A stretch of DNA of 44,040 bases from an uncultured Parcubacteria group bacterium (GTDB taxonomy: Bacteria > Patescibacteriota > Minisyncoccia > UBA6257 > 2-01-FULL-56-20), in NCBI GenBank assembly GCA_903944135.1, contig CAJAQL010000001.1, positions 1 through 44,040 of the forward strand, read 5' to 3'. The notes under the pieces are model-generated. The model saw only the letters and a list, made by a program, of their open reading frames with translations. It was not told where the DNA came from and searched no databases. Each line of letters begins with the position of its first letter. Within the stretch, counting starts at the first letter, position 1. Positions 8,260 to 17,584 of the stretch are shown in pieces. Position numbers and translations under genes: made by a program.

Positions 8260-10539
8260 ATGGACCTCATCATCGTCGAATCACCAACCAAAGCAAAGAC
8301 CATCGGCAAATTCGTCGGCAAGGATTTTGTCGTCGAATCGTCCTACGGACATATCCGCGATCTGCCCAAAAGCAAGATCGGCATTGATGTAAAGCACGAT
8401 TTCGAACCGACCTATGTCATTCCCAAAAAAGCGGAACCGGTGGTTGAGAATCTCAGACGCCTCGCCAAGAAAGCGACGCGCGTCATTCTCGCAACTGATG
8501 AAGACCGCGAAGGAGAAGCGATCGCATGGCATCTGATCCAGGCGCTTGATCTTGAGAAGAAAGGGAAAGAAAAACCGACGGAACGCATTGCCTTCCACGA
8601 GATCACAAAAGACGCGATCCTCCGCGCACTCGAGCATCCGCGCGATCTCGACATCAATCTTGTCGATGCTCAACAAGCGCGGCGCGTGCTCGATCGCCTT
8701 GTCGGTTATGAGCTCTCCCCGTTCCTCTGGCGCAAGGTGCGCTATGGGCTTTCCGCCGGCCGCGTGCAGAGCGTCGCCGTCCGTCTTGTCGTCGAGCGCG
8801 AACGCCTGATCCAAGCTTTTAATAAAGAAGAGTATTGGACGATCGAAGGAAAGTTCCTGCCAGAAAAATCCAAAACATCCTTCCCTGCTACGCTTATTTC
8901 CATAAATGACAAAGCAGTCGGCAAAATGGGCATCACGACCGAAGCCGATGCAAAGAAGATCGTGGATGGCGTCCGCGATGCAAAGTTCCATATCAAGGAT
9001 ATTGCCGTGAAGGATGTTCGCCGCAATCCATCGGCGCCATTCACCACATCGACGCTCCAACAGGAAGCGGCACGCAAGCTCGGCTTCTCGGCAAAACAGA
9101 CCATGATGATCGCCCAGCACCTCTATGAGAATGGCTTCATTACCTATATGAGAACCGACAGCGTGAATCTCGCCGAGTCCGCGCTCGTTCAGGCACGCAC
9201 CGTGATCACGGAAGAGTTCGGCGCGAATTACGCCATTCCCGAACCGCGACGCTATACCACAAAAAGCAAAGGCGCACAGGAAGCACATGAAGCCATCCGC
9301 CCGACCGATCTCAGTAAGACCTCGGCCGGATCGCTTGGCATCAAAGATCGGAACAGCGTCCGGCTTTACGATCTCATCTGGAAACGCACCATCGCCTCGC
9401 AAATGAGAGAAGCACTCCTTGAACAGACTGCCATCGATATCGAAGCCGAAACTGCGCAAAAAGAAACCTTCCGCGCCAACGGCCAAACCGTCAAATTTGA
9501 CGGTTTTATCCGCGTTTATACCGAAGGCCGCGATGACGACGCATCCGATGAAATTGAAGGAAAATTGCCGAAGCTTGAGATTGATCAACCGCTCTCGCTC
9601 GAAGAAATATCGCCGATCCAGCATTTTACCGAACCACCGGCACGCTACACGGATGCTACGCTCGTGAAAGCACTTGAAGCGGAAGGTATCGGCCGGCCAT
9701 CGACCTACGCACCGACGCTCTCGACCGTTCAGGACCGCGGCTATGTCGAAAAGATCGAGAAGAAATATCAGCCGACCGAGATCGGCATCCTCGTGAATGA
9801 CCTGCTGGTCGAGAATTTTCCGGAGATCGTCGACATCAAATTCACGTCGCGCATCGAAGAGGAATTCGACGAGATCGCCGAAGGCAAAATGAAATGGACC
9901 GACGTCTGCCGCGATTTCTATATTCCGTTCAAAAAGAATCTCGCCGAAAAAGAAGCGTCCGTCGAAAAGCAGGTCGAGATATCGGATGTCCCCTGTCCGC
10001 AACATCCGGGCGAAATGATGATCATCAAATTCGGACGCATGGGAAAATTCCTCGCCTGTCCTCAACCAGGCGTGAAGATCACGCTCCCGATGCCGGAAGA
10101 AGCTGCCGAGATCAAGGCGCTCGAAGAAAAAACGAAGGATGAACGCTGCCCGATCTGCGGCAAGCCGATGAAGGTGCGGCGCGGACGTTTCGGATATTTC
10201 CTCGGCTGCATCGATTATCCCACCTGCAAAGGCATCTCGAAGATCTGGGACAAAACCGGCTTTAAATGCCCGAATTGTAAATGGCAAACAGAGAATGGCA
10301 AATGGACCAGAAACGAGAACGAATCGGAAAATAGCCCAAAGATCGGCGATATCGTCCTTAAAAAATCCCGCGGACGCGGCCGACCATTCTACGCCTGCAA
10401 TCGCTGGCCCGCGTGCACATTCCTCATGAGCAAAAAGCCGGAATCCGAGGCTGACCTTGAAGAAGCATTCAAGGAATGGCAGAAAAATCCACCGAAAGAA
10501 AAGAAAACAAAATCGCCATACAGCAAAAAAGCCGCTTGA
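8260..10539 (+). CDS. topA: DNA topoisomerase I
   Basis: MDLIIVESPTKAKTIGKFVG, ATDEDREGEAIAWHL, FITYMRTDSVNL, two C-terminal Cys4 zinc ribbons. Confidence 0.97.
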   Translation: MDLIIVESPTKAKTIGKFVGKDFVVESSYGHIRDLPKSKIGIDVKHDFEPTYVIPKKAEPVVENLRRLAKKATRVILATDEDREGEAIAWHLIQALDLEKKGKEKPTERIAFHEITKDAILRALEHPRDLDINLVDAQQARRVLDRLVGYELSPFLWRKVRYGLSAGRVQSVAVRLVVERERLIQAFNKEEYWTIEGKFLPEKSKTSFPATLISINDKAVGKMGITTEADAKKIVDGVRDAKFHIKDIAVKDVRRNPSAPFTTSTLQQEAARKLGFSAKQTMMIAQHLYENGFITYMRTDSVNLAESALVQARTVITEEFGANYAIPEPRRYTTKSKGAQEAHEAIRPTDLSKTSAGSLGIKDRNSVRLYDLIWKRTIASQMREALLEQTAIDIEAETAQKETFRANGQTVKFDGFIRVYTEGRDDDASDEIEGKLPKLEIDQPLSLEEISPIQHFTEPPARYTDATLVKALEAEGIGRPSTYAPTLSTVQDRGYVEKIEKKYQPTEIGILVNDLLVENFPEIVDIKFTSRIEEEFDEIAEGKMKWTDVCRDFYIPFKKNLAEKEASVEKQVEISDVPCPQHPGEMMIIKFGRMGKFLACPQPGVKITLPMPEEAAEIKALEEKTKDERCPICGKPMKVRRGRFGYFLGCIDYPTCKGISKIWDKTGFKCPNCKWQTENGKWTRNENESENSPKIGDIVLKKSRGRGRPFYACNRWPACTFLMSKKPESEADLEEAFKEWQKNPPKEKKTKSPYSKKAA

Positions 10540-10553
10540 TAAAAGCGGTTTTT
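10532..10553 (+). terminator. rho-independent terminator after topA
   Basis: ccgctt-gataa-aagcgg followed by ttttt; overlaps the topA stop codon. Confidence 0.75.
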
Positions 10554-10565
10554 ATTTGCCTGAGA

Positions 10566-10630
10566 TCTATTTTAAAATTTAAAACTATTTCATCTGCGAG
10601 CTGGAGTATTTTTGAGATAGGCTCTAAAAT
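10566..10630 (+). promoter_or_regulatory. inverted-repeat promoter element upstream of trpS (family copy A)
   Basis: tctattttaaaa ... tttttgagataggctcTAAAAT, 6 nt before ATG. Confidence 0.5.
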
Positions 10631-10636
10631 AAAAGC

Positions 10637-11647
10637 ATGACCGCATTTTCGAAAAAGATCATCTTGACCGGCGACCGCCCGACGGGAAAGCTTCACCTGG
10701 GACACTATGTCGGCTCGCTCGCGAACCGCGTAAAACTACAGGACGAATATCAGCAATTCATCATCATTGCCGACATGCAGGCCCTGACTGATAATGCAGA
10801 AAATCCCGAAAAGGTCCGGGATAATATCATCGAAGTCGCACTTGATTATCTTGCCGCCGGCATCGACCCGGAAAGATCAACTATCTTCATCCAATCGCTC
10901 GTTCCGGAACTTGCCGAGCTCACGATGTATTTCATGAACCTCGTCACCCTGGCGCGCGCCGAGCGAAATCCGACCGTGAAGGATGAGATGAAGCAGAAAG
11001 GCTTCGGGGCTGATGTTCCCATGGGTTTTTTGGCCTACCCCATCAGCCAGGCCGCCGATATTCTTGCCTTCAAGGCGAATCTCGTACCGGTAGGCAACGA
11101 TCAGGAACCGATGATCGAGCAGACGAACGAGATCGCGGAAAAGTTCAACCGCATCTATGCCCCGATCTTTCCTGAAGTGAAATCTCTTATTTCTGAAACG
11201 CCGCGCCTCATAGGAACTGATGGCAAGGCGAAAATGAGCAAATCGCTCGGCAATGCCATTCTTTTGTCCGATAACGATGACGCTATCGCAAAAAAAGTGA
11301 CGGATATGTACACCGATCCGAACCACATCCGCGTCAGCGACCCGGGAACCGTAAAAGGCAATGTTGTCTTCACCTATCTCGATCTTTTCGATCCCGACAA
11401 AGCAGAGATCAAAAAATTGAAAGAACGATACCGCGAAGGCGGTCTTGGAGACGTCGTCCTCAAAAAACGGCTCACGGAAATTCTGAGGAGTATCATCGGG
11501 CCGATGCGCGAACGGCGCAACGAACTCGCGAAAGATCCCGATGCCATTCGGAAGATATTAAAAGAGGGAACTGAACGTGCACGTGCGACCACCGCAGCAA
11601 CGCTCCATGATGTCAGAAACGCAATGAAGATCGATTATTTCGGATAG
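10637..11647 (+). CDS. trpS: tryptophanyl-tRNA synthetase
   Basis: [18 protein letters not shown] (HIGH), [16 protein letters not shown] (KMSKS). Confidence 0.96.
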   Translation: MTAFSKKIILTGDRPTGKLHLGHYVGSLANRVKLQDEYQQFIIIADMQALTDNAENPEKVRDNIIEVALDYLAAGIDPERSTIFIQSLVPELAELTMYFMNLVTLARAERNPTVKDEMKQKGFGADVPMGFLAYPISQAADILAFKANLVPVGNDQEPMIEQTNEIAEKFNRIYAPIFPEVKSLISETPRLIGTDGKAKMSKSLGNAILLSDNDDAIAKKVTDMYTDPNHIRVSDPGTVKGNVVFTYLDLFDPDKAEIKKLKERYREGGLGDVVLKKRLTEILRSIIGPMRERRNELAKDPDAIRKILKEGTERARATTAATLHDVRNAMKIDYFG

Positions 11648-11726
11648 CGCCGAAACCCATTCTGCCATTCCAAGCACCGCAAGGAATCTTTTTTGTTATA
11701 TAGCTCATTTTCCGAACCGGTTGAGA

Positions 11727-11788
11727 ATCTATCTTGAAACTATGCCCGCGGCGCAGGGCTGGAGTATTTTTGAGATAGGTTTTAGGAT
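11727..11788 (+). promoter_or_regulatory. inverted-repeat promoter element upstream of relA (family copy B)
   Basis: aatctatcttgaaa ... gctggagtatttttgagataggtttTAGGAT, 6 nt before ATG; 22 nt identical to copy A. Confidence 0.5.
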
Positions 11789-11794
11789 AAATAT

Positions 11795-13501
11795 ATGCCG
11801 ACACCCGAACTCATCAAGAAAGATCCCGACGGTCTCGTTGCGCGCGCTTATGCATTCGCGGAAAAGGCGCATCGCGGACAGATGAGAAAAAGCGGCGAAC
11901 CATACCTCAAACATCCCCTCGCCGCCGCAGAAACGCTTGCATCATGGCACATGGACGACGCGACGATCGCGGCAGGACTGCTCCATGATACGATCGAAGA
12001 TACCGGCACGCCTCTTGAAACCATAAAGAAAGAATTCGGCGACGAGGTCGCTTTCCTCGTGAACGGCGTGACGAAGCTCGGACATTTCAAATATCGCGGC
12101 GAAGAGCAGGACTCAAAGAACCAAGCGGAAAATCTGCGCAAGATGGTCATCGCCCTCTCCGAAGATCTGCGCGTCGTTTTCATAAAACTTGCCGACCGTC
12201 TGCACAACATGAGAACGCTCGCCGCGCTTCCTCCCGCCAAACAGAAAAGGATAGCGCTCGAGACCGACGAGATCTACGCACCCTTGGCATACCGTCTCGG
12301 CATGTATAATCTTTCCGGCGAACTACAGGATCTCGCCTTCCCTTTTCTCTATCCGAAAGAATATGAATGGCTCATCAAGAACACCAAGGAACAATACGAA
12401 ACGCGGCTCGCCTATCTTGAAGCCATCAAACCGGAAGTGGAAAAAGTTCTCCGCGCACATGACATCGCACCACTTGAGATCGAGATCCGAGCAAAGCGAT
12501 ACAGCAGCCTGTATAAAAAACTCCTGAGGCGGAGCATGGATATGGGCAGGATCTACGATATGGTCGCCCTGCGCGTCATCGTCGCGACCATTCCGGAATG
12601 CTATGCGGCGCTCGGCGTCATCCATGAAACATGGCCGCCGGTGCCGCGCCGCATCAAGGATTACATCGCTATGCCAAAACCGAACGGCTATCGCAGCCTG
12701 CATACGACCGTGATCGGCCCGGAGGAAAAGACGATGGAAATACAGATCAGAACCCGCGAAATGCACGATGAGGACCAATTCGGCGTTGCCGCACACTGGC
12801 TCTACAAAGAAAAAGGCGCGAACAAGATATCGGGGAAAAAGCTCGCCGAAGAACTGACCTGGGTACAGCAACTCAAAGCGTGGCAGGATCATTTTTCCGG
12901 ACAGACGACGGACGCTACGGAGATGCTCCAGGCAATGAAGGTCGATTTCTTCCAGCATCGGATATTCGCCGTATCGCCGCGCGGCGACGTCATTGACCTT
13001 CCTGCGGAATCGACCCCGGTTGATTTCGCCTATCATATCCATTCCGAAGTCGGCAATACCTGCGTCGGCGCAAAAGTGAACGGTGTTCTGGTTCCCCTCG
13101 ACCATAAACTGAAATCGGGCGACGTCGTGCAGATCCTCACGCAAAAAGGGAAAAAACCATCCGAGGATTGGCTCCGTTTCGCAAAAAGCTCGATCACACG
13201 CGATCATATCCGCATCGCGCTTCGAAACAAGAATAAATTAATAAAAGGAATAAAAGGCCCGACGCACTGCGAACTGAAGCTTGTCGTAGAAAACCGCGTC
13301 GGACTCATCAAGGATGTCTCCGCAGTGATCGCACGAAACCATATCGGCATCCTGAGTTTCCATTCCGACAATCCGAAGGACAACCGCTATTCGTTCAATA
13401 AAGCCGAGGTCCAGCTCACGGACAAAGCAAAGATAGAAAAATTGATCGTCAAACTCAAGACGATCCCAGGCGTGAAAGAGATCAGCTACCGCATGATATA
13501 G
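11795..13501 (+). CDS. RelA/SpoT bifunctional (p)ppGpp synthetase/hydrolase
   Basis: HD domain GLLHDTIEDT, synthetase RIKDYIAMPKPNGYRSLHT, TGS (DLPAESTPVDFAYHIHSEVG), C-terminal ACT-like. Confidence 0.95.
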   Translation: MPTPELIKKDPDGLVARAYAFAEKAHRGQMRKSGEPYLKHPLAAAETLASWHMDDATIAAGLLHDTIEDTGTPLETIKKEFGDEVAFLVNGVTKLGHFKYRGEEQDSKNQAENLRKMVIALSEDLRVVFIKLADRLHNMRTLAALPPAKQKRIALETDEIYAPLAYRLGMYNLSGELQDLAFPFLYPKEYEWLIKNTKEQYETRLAYLEAIKPEVEKVLRAHDIAPLEIEIRAKRYSSLYKKLLRRSMDMGRIYDMVALRVIVATIPECYAALGVIHETWPPVPRRIKDYIAMPKPNGYRSLHTTVIGPEEKTMEIQIRTREMHDEDQFGVAAHWLYKEKGANKISGKKLAEELTWVQQLKAWQDHFSGQTTDATEMLQAMKVDFFQHRIFAVSPRGDVIDLPAESTPVDFAYHIHSEVGNTCVGAKVNGVLVPLDHKLKSGDVVQILTQKGKKPSEDWLRFAKSSITRDHIRIALRNKNKLIKGIKGPTHCELKLVVENRVGLIKDVSAVIARNHIGILSFHSDNPKDNRYSFNKAEVQLTDKAKIEKLIVKLKTIPGVKEISYRMI

Positions 13502-13604
13502 ATTCAGTCTCTATCCCGACCCCGCATCGGTGGGATAAATTTCTGACGGGATCCAGTTCTCTCTTTTTCTTTTTCCAAAACTCCGTGCCGCAGGAGGATA
13601 ACAA

Positions 13605-14804
13605 TTATCCTTCCTGCATCCCTAACTTTCTTAAAATATTTCCGAGTTCTTCTTCTGAATAGAATGTGATCGTTATCTTGCCGTTTCCGGCTCCCTTTTG
13701 GATCTGTACCGGTGCACCCAAAGACGAGGAAAGTTCATCCTGCATGGCCCGCATCTCGGGTGGCAAGTTCGCTTCCATTTCCGCAAGCGATGGCCGTCCG
13801 CGATGGCCGATGCCTCCGCTGAACCGCTTTACGCGCTCTTTCACGTCGCGCGTCGTGAGCCCGTGCTCGGCAATATCGTCAAAAAGCTGCTTCTGGGCGG
13901 CAGGATCCTCCACGGCAAGGAGAAGTCGTGCGTGGCTTTCCGACAAGCCTCCTTTTTGGAGCGCATCCTGGATATATTCCGGCAGATCAAGAAGGCGCAT
14001 CGTGTTCGCCACCGTTTCCCGGCTCTTACCGAGCTTCGCGGCGATCTCGCGCTGGGTCATGCGGAATTCCTCCTGAAGGCGCTGGAACGCACGCGCCATT
14101 TCGACGGCGTTCAGATTCTCGCGCTGAAGATTCTCTATAACGGCAAGCTCGAGCTTTTCGCGCTCAAGATCGACATTCCGGATGATGGCGGGAATGACAC
14201 GCAAACCAAGCAGTTTCGCTGCACGCAACCGGCGTTCGCCGGCAATAAGCTGATATTCCACTTCAACGCCACCCAAGGTTTCCTTTTCAACTTTGGAAAC
14301 CACGATCGGCTGGAGAATGCCGAACTCACGGATGGAATTCGCCATCTCGCGTATCGCGTCCTCATTGAACTCGCGGCGTGGCTGACCGGGATTCGGATGT
14401 ATCTTCTCGACTTCAAGATGGAAAATATAATCTTCCGGCGCATGCTCCTCTTTCTTCGGCTTCACGTCGGGAACGGCAGGGGAAGAACCGATCGATTGAT
14501 GGATGACCGGCGGAACCGACAGGATCGGTTTGTCAGGTTTCGGCAGGCTAAATTCCTGCGGCGCGGCAATGTCCGTTTCAGCAGGACGAGCCGGAAGATC
14601 CAATTCATCCTTGGGCGCAGAAAGATCAATGCGCACCGGCTCGGCAGGTAAAGTTTGCGGAACAACCGCGGCATTTCCCGGAGAAAAAATTCCAGGAATA
14701 ACCTTGCTGGCATTCATAGAGGGTGTCGTGTTCGGACTGGTCGGTGGCTGATTCGCCGCATTCCCTTTTTGCGGTATGAGAGATTCTAATCCTTTGCCAA
14801 GCAT
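13605..14804 (-). CDS. parB: chromosome partitioning protein ParB
   Basis: IHPNPGQPRREFNEDAIREMANSIREFGILQPIVV, YQLIAGERRLRAAKLLG, HTH MTQREIAAKLGKSRETVANTMRLLDLP. Confidence 0.96.
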   Translation of the reverse strand: MLGKGLESLIPQKGNAANQPPTSPNTTPSMNASKVIPGIFSPGNAAVVPQTLPAEPVRIDLSAPKDELDLPARPAETDIAAPQEFSLPKPDKPILSVPPVIHQSIGSSPAVPDVKPKKEEHAPEDYIFHLEVEKIHPNPGQPRREFNEDAIREMANSIREFGILQPIVVSKVEKETLGGVEVEYQLIAGERRLRAAKLLGLRVIPAIIRNVDLEREKLELAVIENLQRENLNAVEMARAFQRLQEEFRMTQREIAAKLGKSRETVANTMRLLDLPEYIQDALQKGGLSESHARLLLAVEDPAAQKQLFDDIAEHGLTTRDVKERVKRFSGGIGHRGRPSLAEMEANLPPEMRAMQDELSSSLGAPVQIQKGAGNGKITITFYSEEELGNILRKLGMQEG

Positions 14805-14852
14805 GATAAAAAGTTAAAAGTTAAAATAGGAAGGAAAATTTGATATCGATCT

Positions 14853-15674
14853 TCATACGTTGAAATCTCCGAAATCTTTGCTTGCTGCAGCCCCTTCCGG
14901 TACCGAGGTCTTCATTTCGTCCGCGATCACTTCGTCGGCAAGCCGACGATACGCTTCGGCGCCGCTCGAATCCGGGCGATACAGAATGACCGGCCGCGAA
15001 TAGCTTGGTGCTTCAGCAAGCGCGACGCTTCGCGGCACCTCGACCGCGAACACGCGATGCGGAAAATGTTCGCGGAGATTTTTCGCCACCTCACGGCTCA
15101 AATGTTCCCGTTTATTATACATCGTAATGAGCGCGCCCGAAATCGCGATCGGATGGTCAAGGTTGTTTTTGATGAGCTCGATGGTCTCCAAAAGCTGGCC
15201 CAATCCTTCCAGGCTGTAATATTCCGCCTGCACCGGAATGATGACCTCATCCGCCGCCATAAGCCCGTTCAACGCAAGCAAGCTCAAACTCGGCGGCAGA
15301 TCAATCAGGATATAATCGTACTGATGCCGCACGCGATTCAAAAATTTCCGCAGAAAATATTCGCGTTCCGGCATACCGACCAACTCGACAAGTGCACCGG
15401 CAAGATGCGGCGCGGCAGGAATAAAATGATAGTTATAGATCTGACTCGGTAGGATAAGCTCTTCCTGTGTCGCCTCGCCGATGATGCCATGATAGATGCT
15501 CTTGCCGCCTTTTGCCTGGTCATAACCCAATGCCGAACTCGCGTTCGCCTGCGGATCAAAATCGACGAGCAAAACCCGGCGTCCCGCGAGCGCCAGATAC
15601 GCGCCAAGGTTGACAGCGGTCGTCGTTTTTCCGACGCCGCCCTTCTGATTGCAGATCGCGATGACACGTGCCAT
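14853..15674 (-). CDS. parA: chromosome partitioning ATPase ParA/Soj
   Basis: AICNQKGGVGKTTTAVNLGAYLALAGRRVLLVDFDPQANASSALG. Confidence 0.97.
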   Translation of the reverse strand: MARVIAICNQKGGVGKTTTAVNLGAYLALAGRRVLLVDFDPQANASSALGYDQAKGGKSIYHGIIGEATQEELILPSQIYNYHFIPAAPHLAGALVELVGMPEREYFLRKFLNRVRHQYDYILIDLPPSLSLLALNGLMAADEVIIPVQAEYYSLEGLGQLLETIELIKNNLDHPIAISGALITMYNKREHLSREVAKNLREHFPHRVFAVEVPRSVALAEAPSYSRPVILYRPDSSGAEAYRRLADEVIADEMKTSVPEGAAASKDFGDFNV

Positions 15675-15697
15675 ATGTCAGTATTATATCGCGAAAC

Positions 15698-15785
15698 GCG
15701 CGAGGTTCATAGCGCTTTGTCCTGTTTAAAAAACAGAAAAACCTCGCGCAGATAAAGCTTACGAAAGGCTTTTCCGTACGAGGTT
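15698..15785 (-). promoter_or_regulatory. three-armed alternating inverted repeat between the small membrane gene and parA
   Basis: gcgcgaggtt (15698-15707), aacctcgcgc (15740-15749), cgaggtt (15779-15785); T-tract after arm 2 on the minus strand; parA -10 TATAAT at 15688-15683. Confidence 0.5.
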
Positions 15786-15990
15786 AAAAAAGATGGAATC
15801 GCTGAGCCGCCCTGTGAATCGCAAGAACGGATACGCACAAAGTAAAATACACTATAATGCTGCCGAAAGCGCAGAAATCCGCAACGACATCGCTCTTGGT
15901 GTTCTTATAGGCCACAACCTCGGCGATGATAGCAACCATCACGGCTACCGGCAGGAAAAACCAATTCGAACTCACTTTGGTTTTTGGCAT
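15784..15990 (-). CDS. small two-TM hypothetical membrane protein
   Basis: 68 aa, two hydrophobic segments; SD aaaaaaggagg 9 nt upstream of ATG. Confidence 0.65.
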   Translation of the reverse strand: MPKTKVSSNWFFLPVAVMVAIIAEVVAYKNTKSDVVADFCAFGSIIVYFTLCVSVLAIHRAAQRFHLF

Positions 15991-16108
15991 GGCAAACGTC
16001 CTCCTTTTTTCAGAATAATACCGATAAAATGTCGCGTCAAATATTTTCAGCGCACTATCCCACTTTGAAAAATAGGTCGGGTAAAGTTTATATTTTAAAG
16101 GCGAGGTC

Positions 16109-16114
16109 TATAAT
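16109..16114 (+). promoter_or_regulatory. -10 box of the xer gene, leaderless arrangement
   Basis: TATAAT-gaaact-ATG. Confidence 0.6.
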
Positions 16115-16120
16115 GAAACT

Positions 16121-17014
16121 ATGCCTCAGACCGAATTGCAGAAATTGATCACCGATTATCTCGCCTACCTTGAGATCGAAAAAAATCGGTCGCCAAAGAC
16201 ACGGGAGAATTATGAACACTATCTGAATGTTTTCATGGAGTTCGCCGGAATAAAAAATCCCGCGGAGATCACGGACCAGCTTGTCCGCGAATTCCGCATG
16301 ACCATTGCGCGCCGGAATATTAAAAAAATAACGCAGAGCTATTACGTCATCGCCCTGCGGAACTTCCTTAAATATCTCGCGAAGCGCGATATCGCGTCCC
16401 TCTCGCCGGACAAGATAGAACTGCCAAAAACGCCATCGCGGCAGATCGAAACCCTGGCCTACGGCGATCTCGAACGGTTGCTCGCGGCACCGAAGAGCGA
16501 CAGTTTGCGCGATCTCCGCGATAAAGCGATCCTCGAGACGTTCTTTTCAACCGGCCTCCGCCTTGCGGAGCTTTGTTCGCTCGACCGCTATCTTGACCTC
16601 GAACGCGGCGAATTCTCGGTACGCGGCAAGGGCGATAAGATCCGCGTCGTGTTCCTTTCCTCGTCAGCAAAAGACGCCATCAAAAATTATCTCAAAAAAC
16701 GGGTCGATGTCGAAGAAGCGCTTTTTATCAGCATCGATAAATCGGGCAAGGTGATCGGCCGCATCACGCCGCGATCGGCGGAACGCGTCGTGACATCTCG
16801 CGCCCTTCAGGCGGGCATCGCAAAACCCGTGCACGCGCATGAACTTCGGCATAGTTTCGCGACCGATCTCCTCATGAATGGCGCCGATCTCCGCTCGGTC
16901 CAGGCGCTCCTCGGCCATGCGAACATTTCAACGACTCAGATCTATACCCATCTCACCGACAAACAGCTCCACGAGATCCACAAAGAATATCACGGAAAGA
17001 GGCGGGAAGAATAA
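16121..17014 (+). CDS. tyrosine recombinase XerC/XerD-like
   Basis: N-terminal SAM-like core-binding domain; catalytic STGLRLAEL, HELRHSFATDLLMNGADLRSVQALLGHANISTTQIYTHL. Confidence 0.93.
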   Translation: MPQTELQKLITDYLAYLEIEKNRSPKTRENYEHYLNVFMEFAGIKNPAEITDQLVREFRMTIARRNIKKITQSYYVIALRNFLKYLAKRDIASLSPDKIELPKTPSRQIETLAYGDLERLLAAPKSDSLRDLRDKAILETFFSTGLRLAELCSLDRYLDLERGEFSVRGKGDKIRVVFLSSSAKDAIKNYLKKRVDVEEALFISIDKSGKVIGRITPRSAERVVTSRALQAGIAKPVHAHELRHSFATDLLMNGADLRSVQALLGHANISTTQIYTHLTDKQLHEIHKEYHGKRREE

Positions 17015-17188
17015 AAAAAATTTAGCATCGTCCCCGAAGGGGGGATGAACTGTGCTTCCTGCTTTTTTAAAATTTTTTATAAGCACATATCCTCAGTCTC
17101 CATGAAGGATGACAAAAATCCAACATAAAAAATTCCCCGCTTCGTCATGATGACCGAAGCGAGGAACGGTTGAAAGAACGGGCACGGG

Positions 17189-17551
17189 TCATCCCCGATG
17201 CGCACGCAAACGATTTCGCCGAATTCGAAAGTGATACGTCCCCCATTGCGATCCGGCGATTGCTGCAACAAAAATGATTGCTTCCTTCCACTGCAGATGG
17301 CGACCTCCCATGAAACACGAGATGGCACCGACGATCATCATGAGACCGAAGAAATATCCCATGAAATACGTTTCGTCGATCCATGCGACCACGGCCGACG
17401 CGACGACAACCTGAGTCAGAACGACCCAAAAAACCGTCGTTGGACGGAAACCGGCGTATATGCCGACGATCGCCTCAGCAAGAAATACGATCACCGCCAG
17501 CGTTGCGAACAATCCCATTTTATTGCTGGGACTGAGTTGAATGCTGAACAT
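17189..17551 (-). CDS. hypothetical multi-TM membrane protein
   Basis: 120 aa, about four hydrophobic segments; SD gaggagg 8 nt upstream of ATG. Confidence 0.65.
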   Translation of the reverse strand: MFSIQLSPSNKMGLFATLAVIVFLAEAIVGIYAGFRPTTVFWVVLTQVVVASAVVAWIDETYFMGYFFGLMMIVGAISCFMGGRHLQWKEAIIFVAAIAGSQWGTYHFRIRRNRLRAHRG

Positions 17552-17584
17552 GACAAAGCCCTCCTCTGATTCTTTTTATCACAA

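Noticed and set aside
8281-10287. 668-aa ORF antisense to topA
   Set aside because: topA is unmistakable on the plus strand; the antisense ORF has no recognisable motifs and reflects codon bias.
12323-13207. 294-aa ORF antisense to relA
   Set aside because: Antisense artefact of the RelA/SpoT coding sequence.
13698-14651. 317-aa ORF antisense to parB
   Set aside because: Antisense artefact; parB motifs are clear on the minus strand.
13502-15780. parS centromere site near parAB
   Set aside because: Looked for TGTTTCACGTGAAACA-like palindromes and saw no convincing match.
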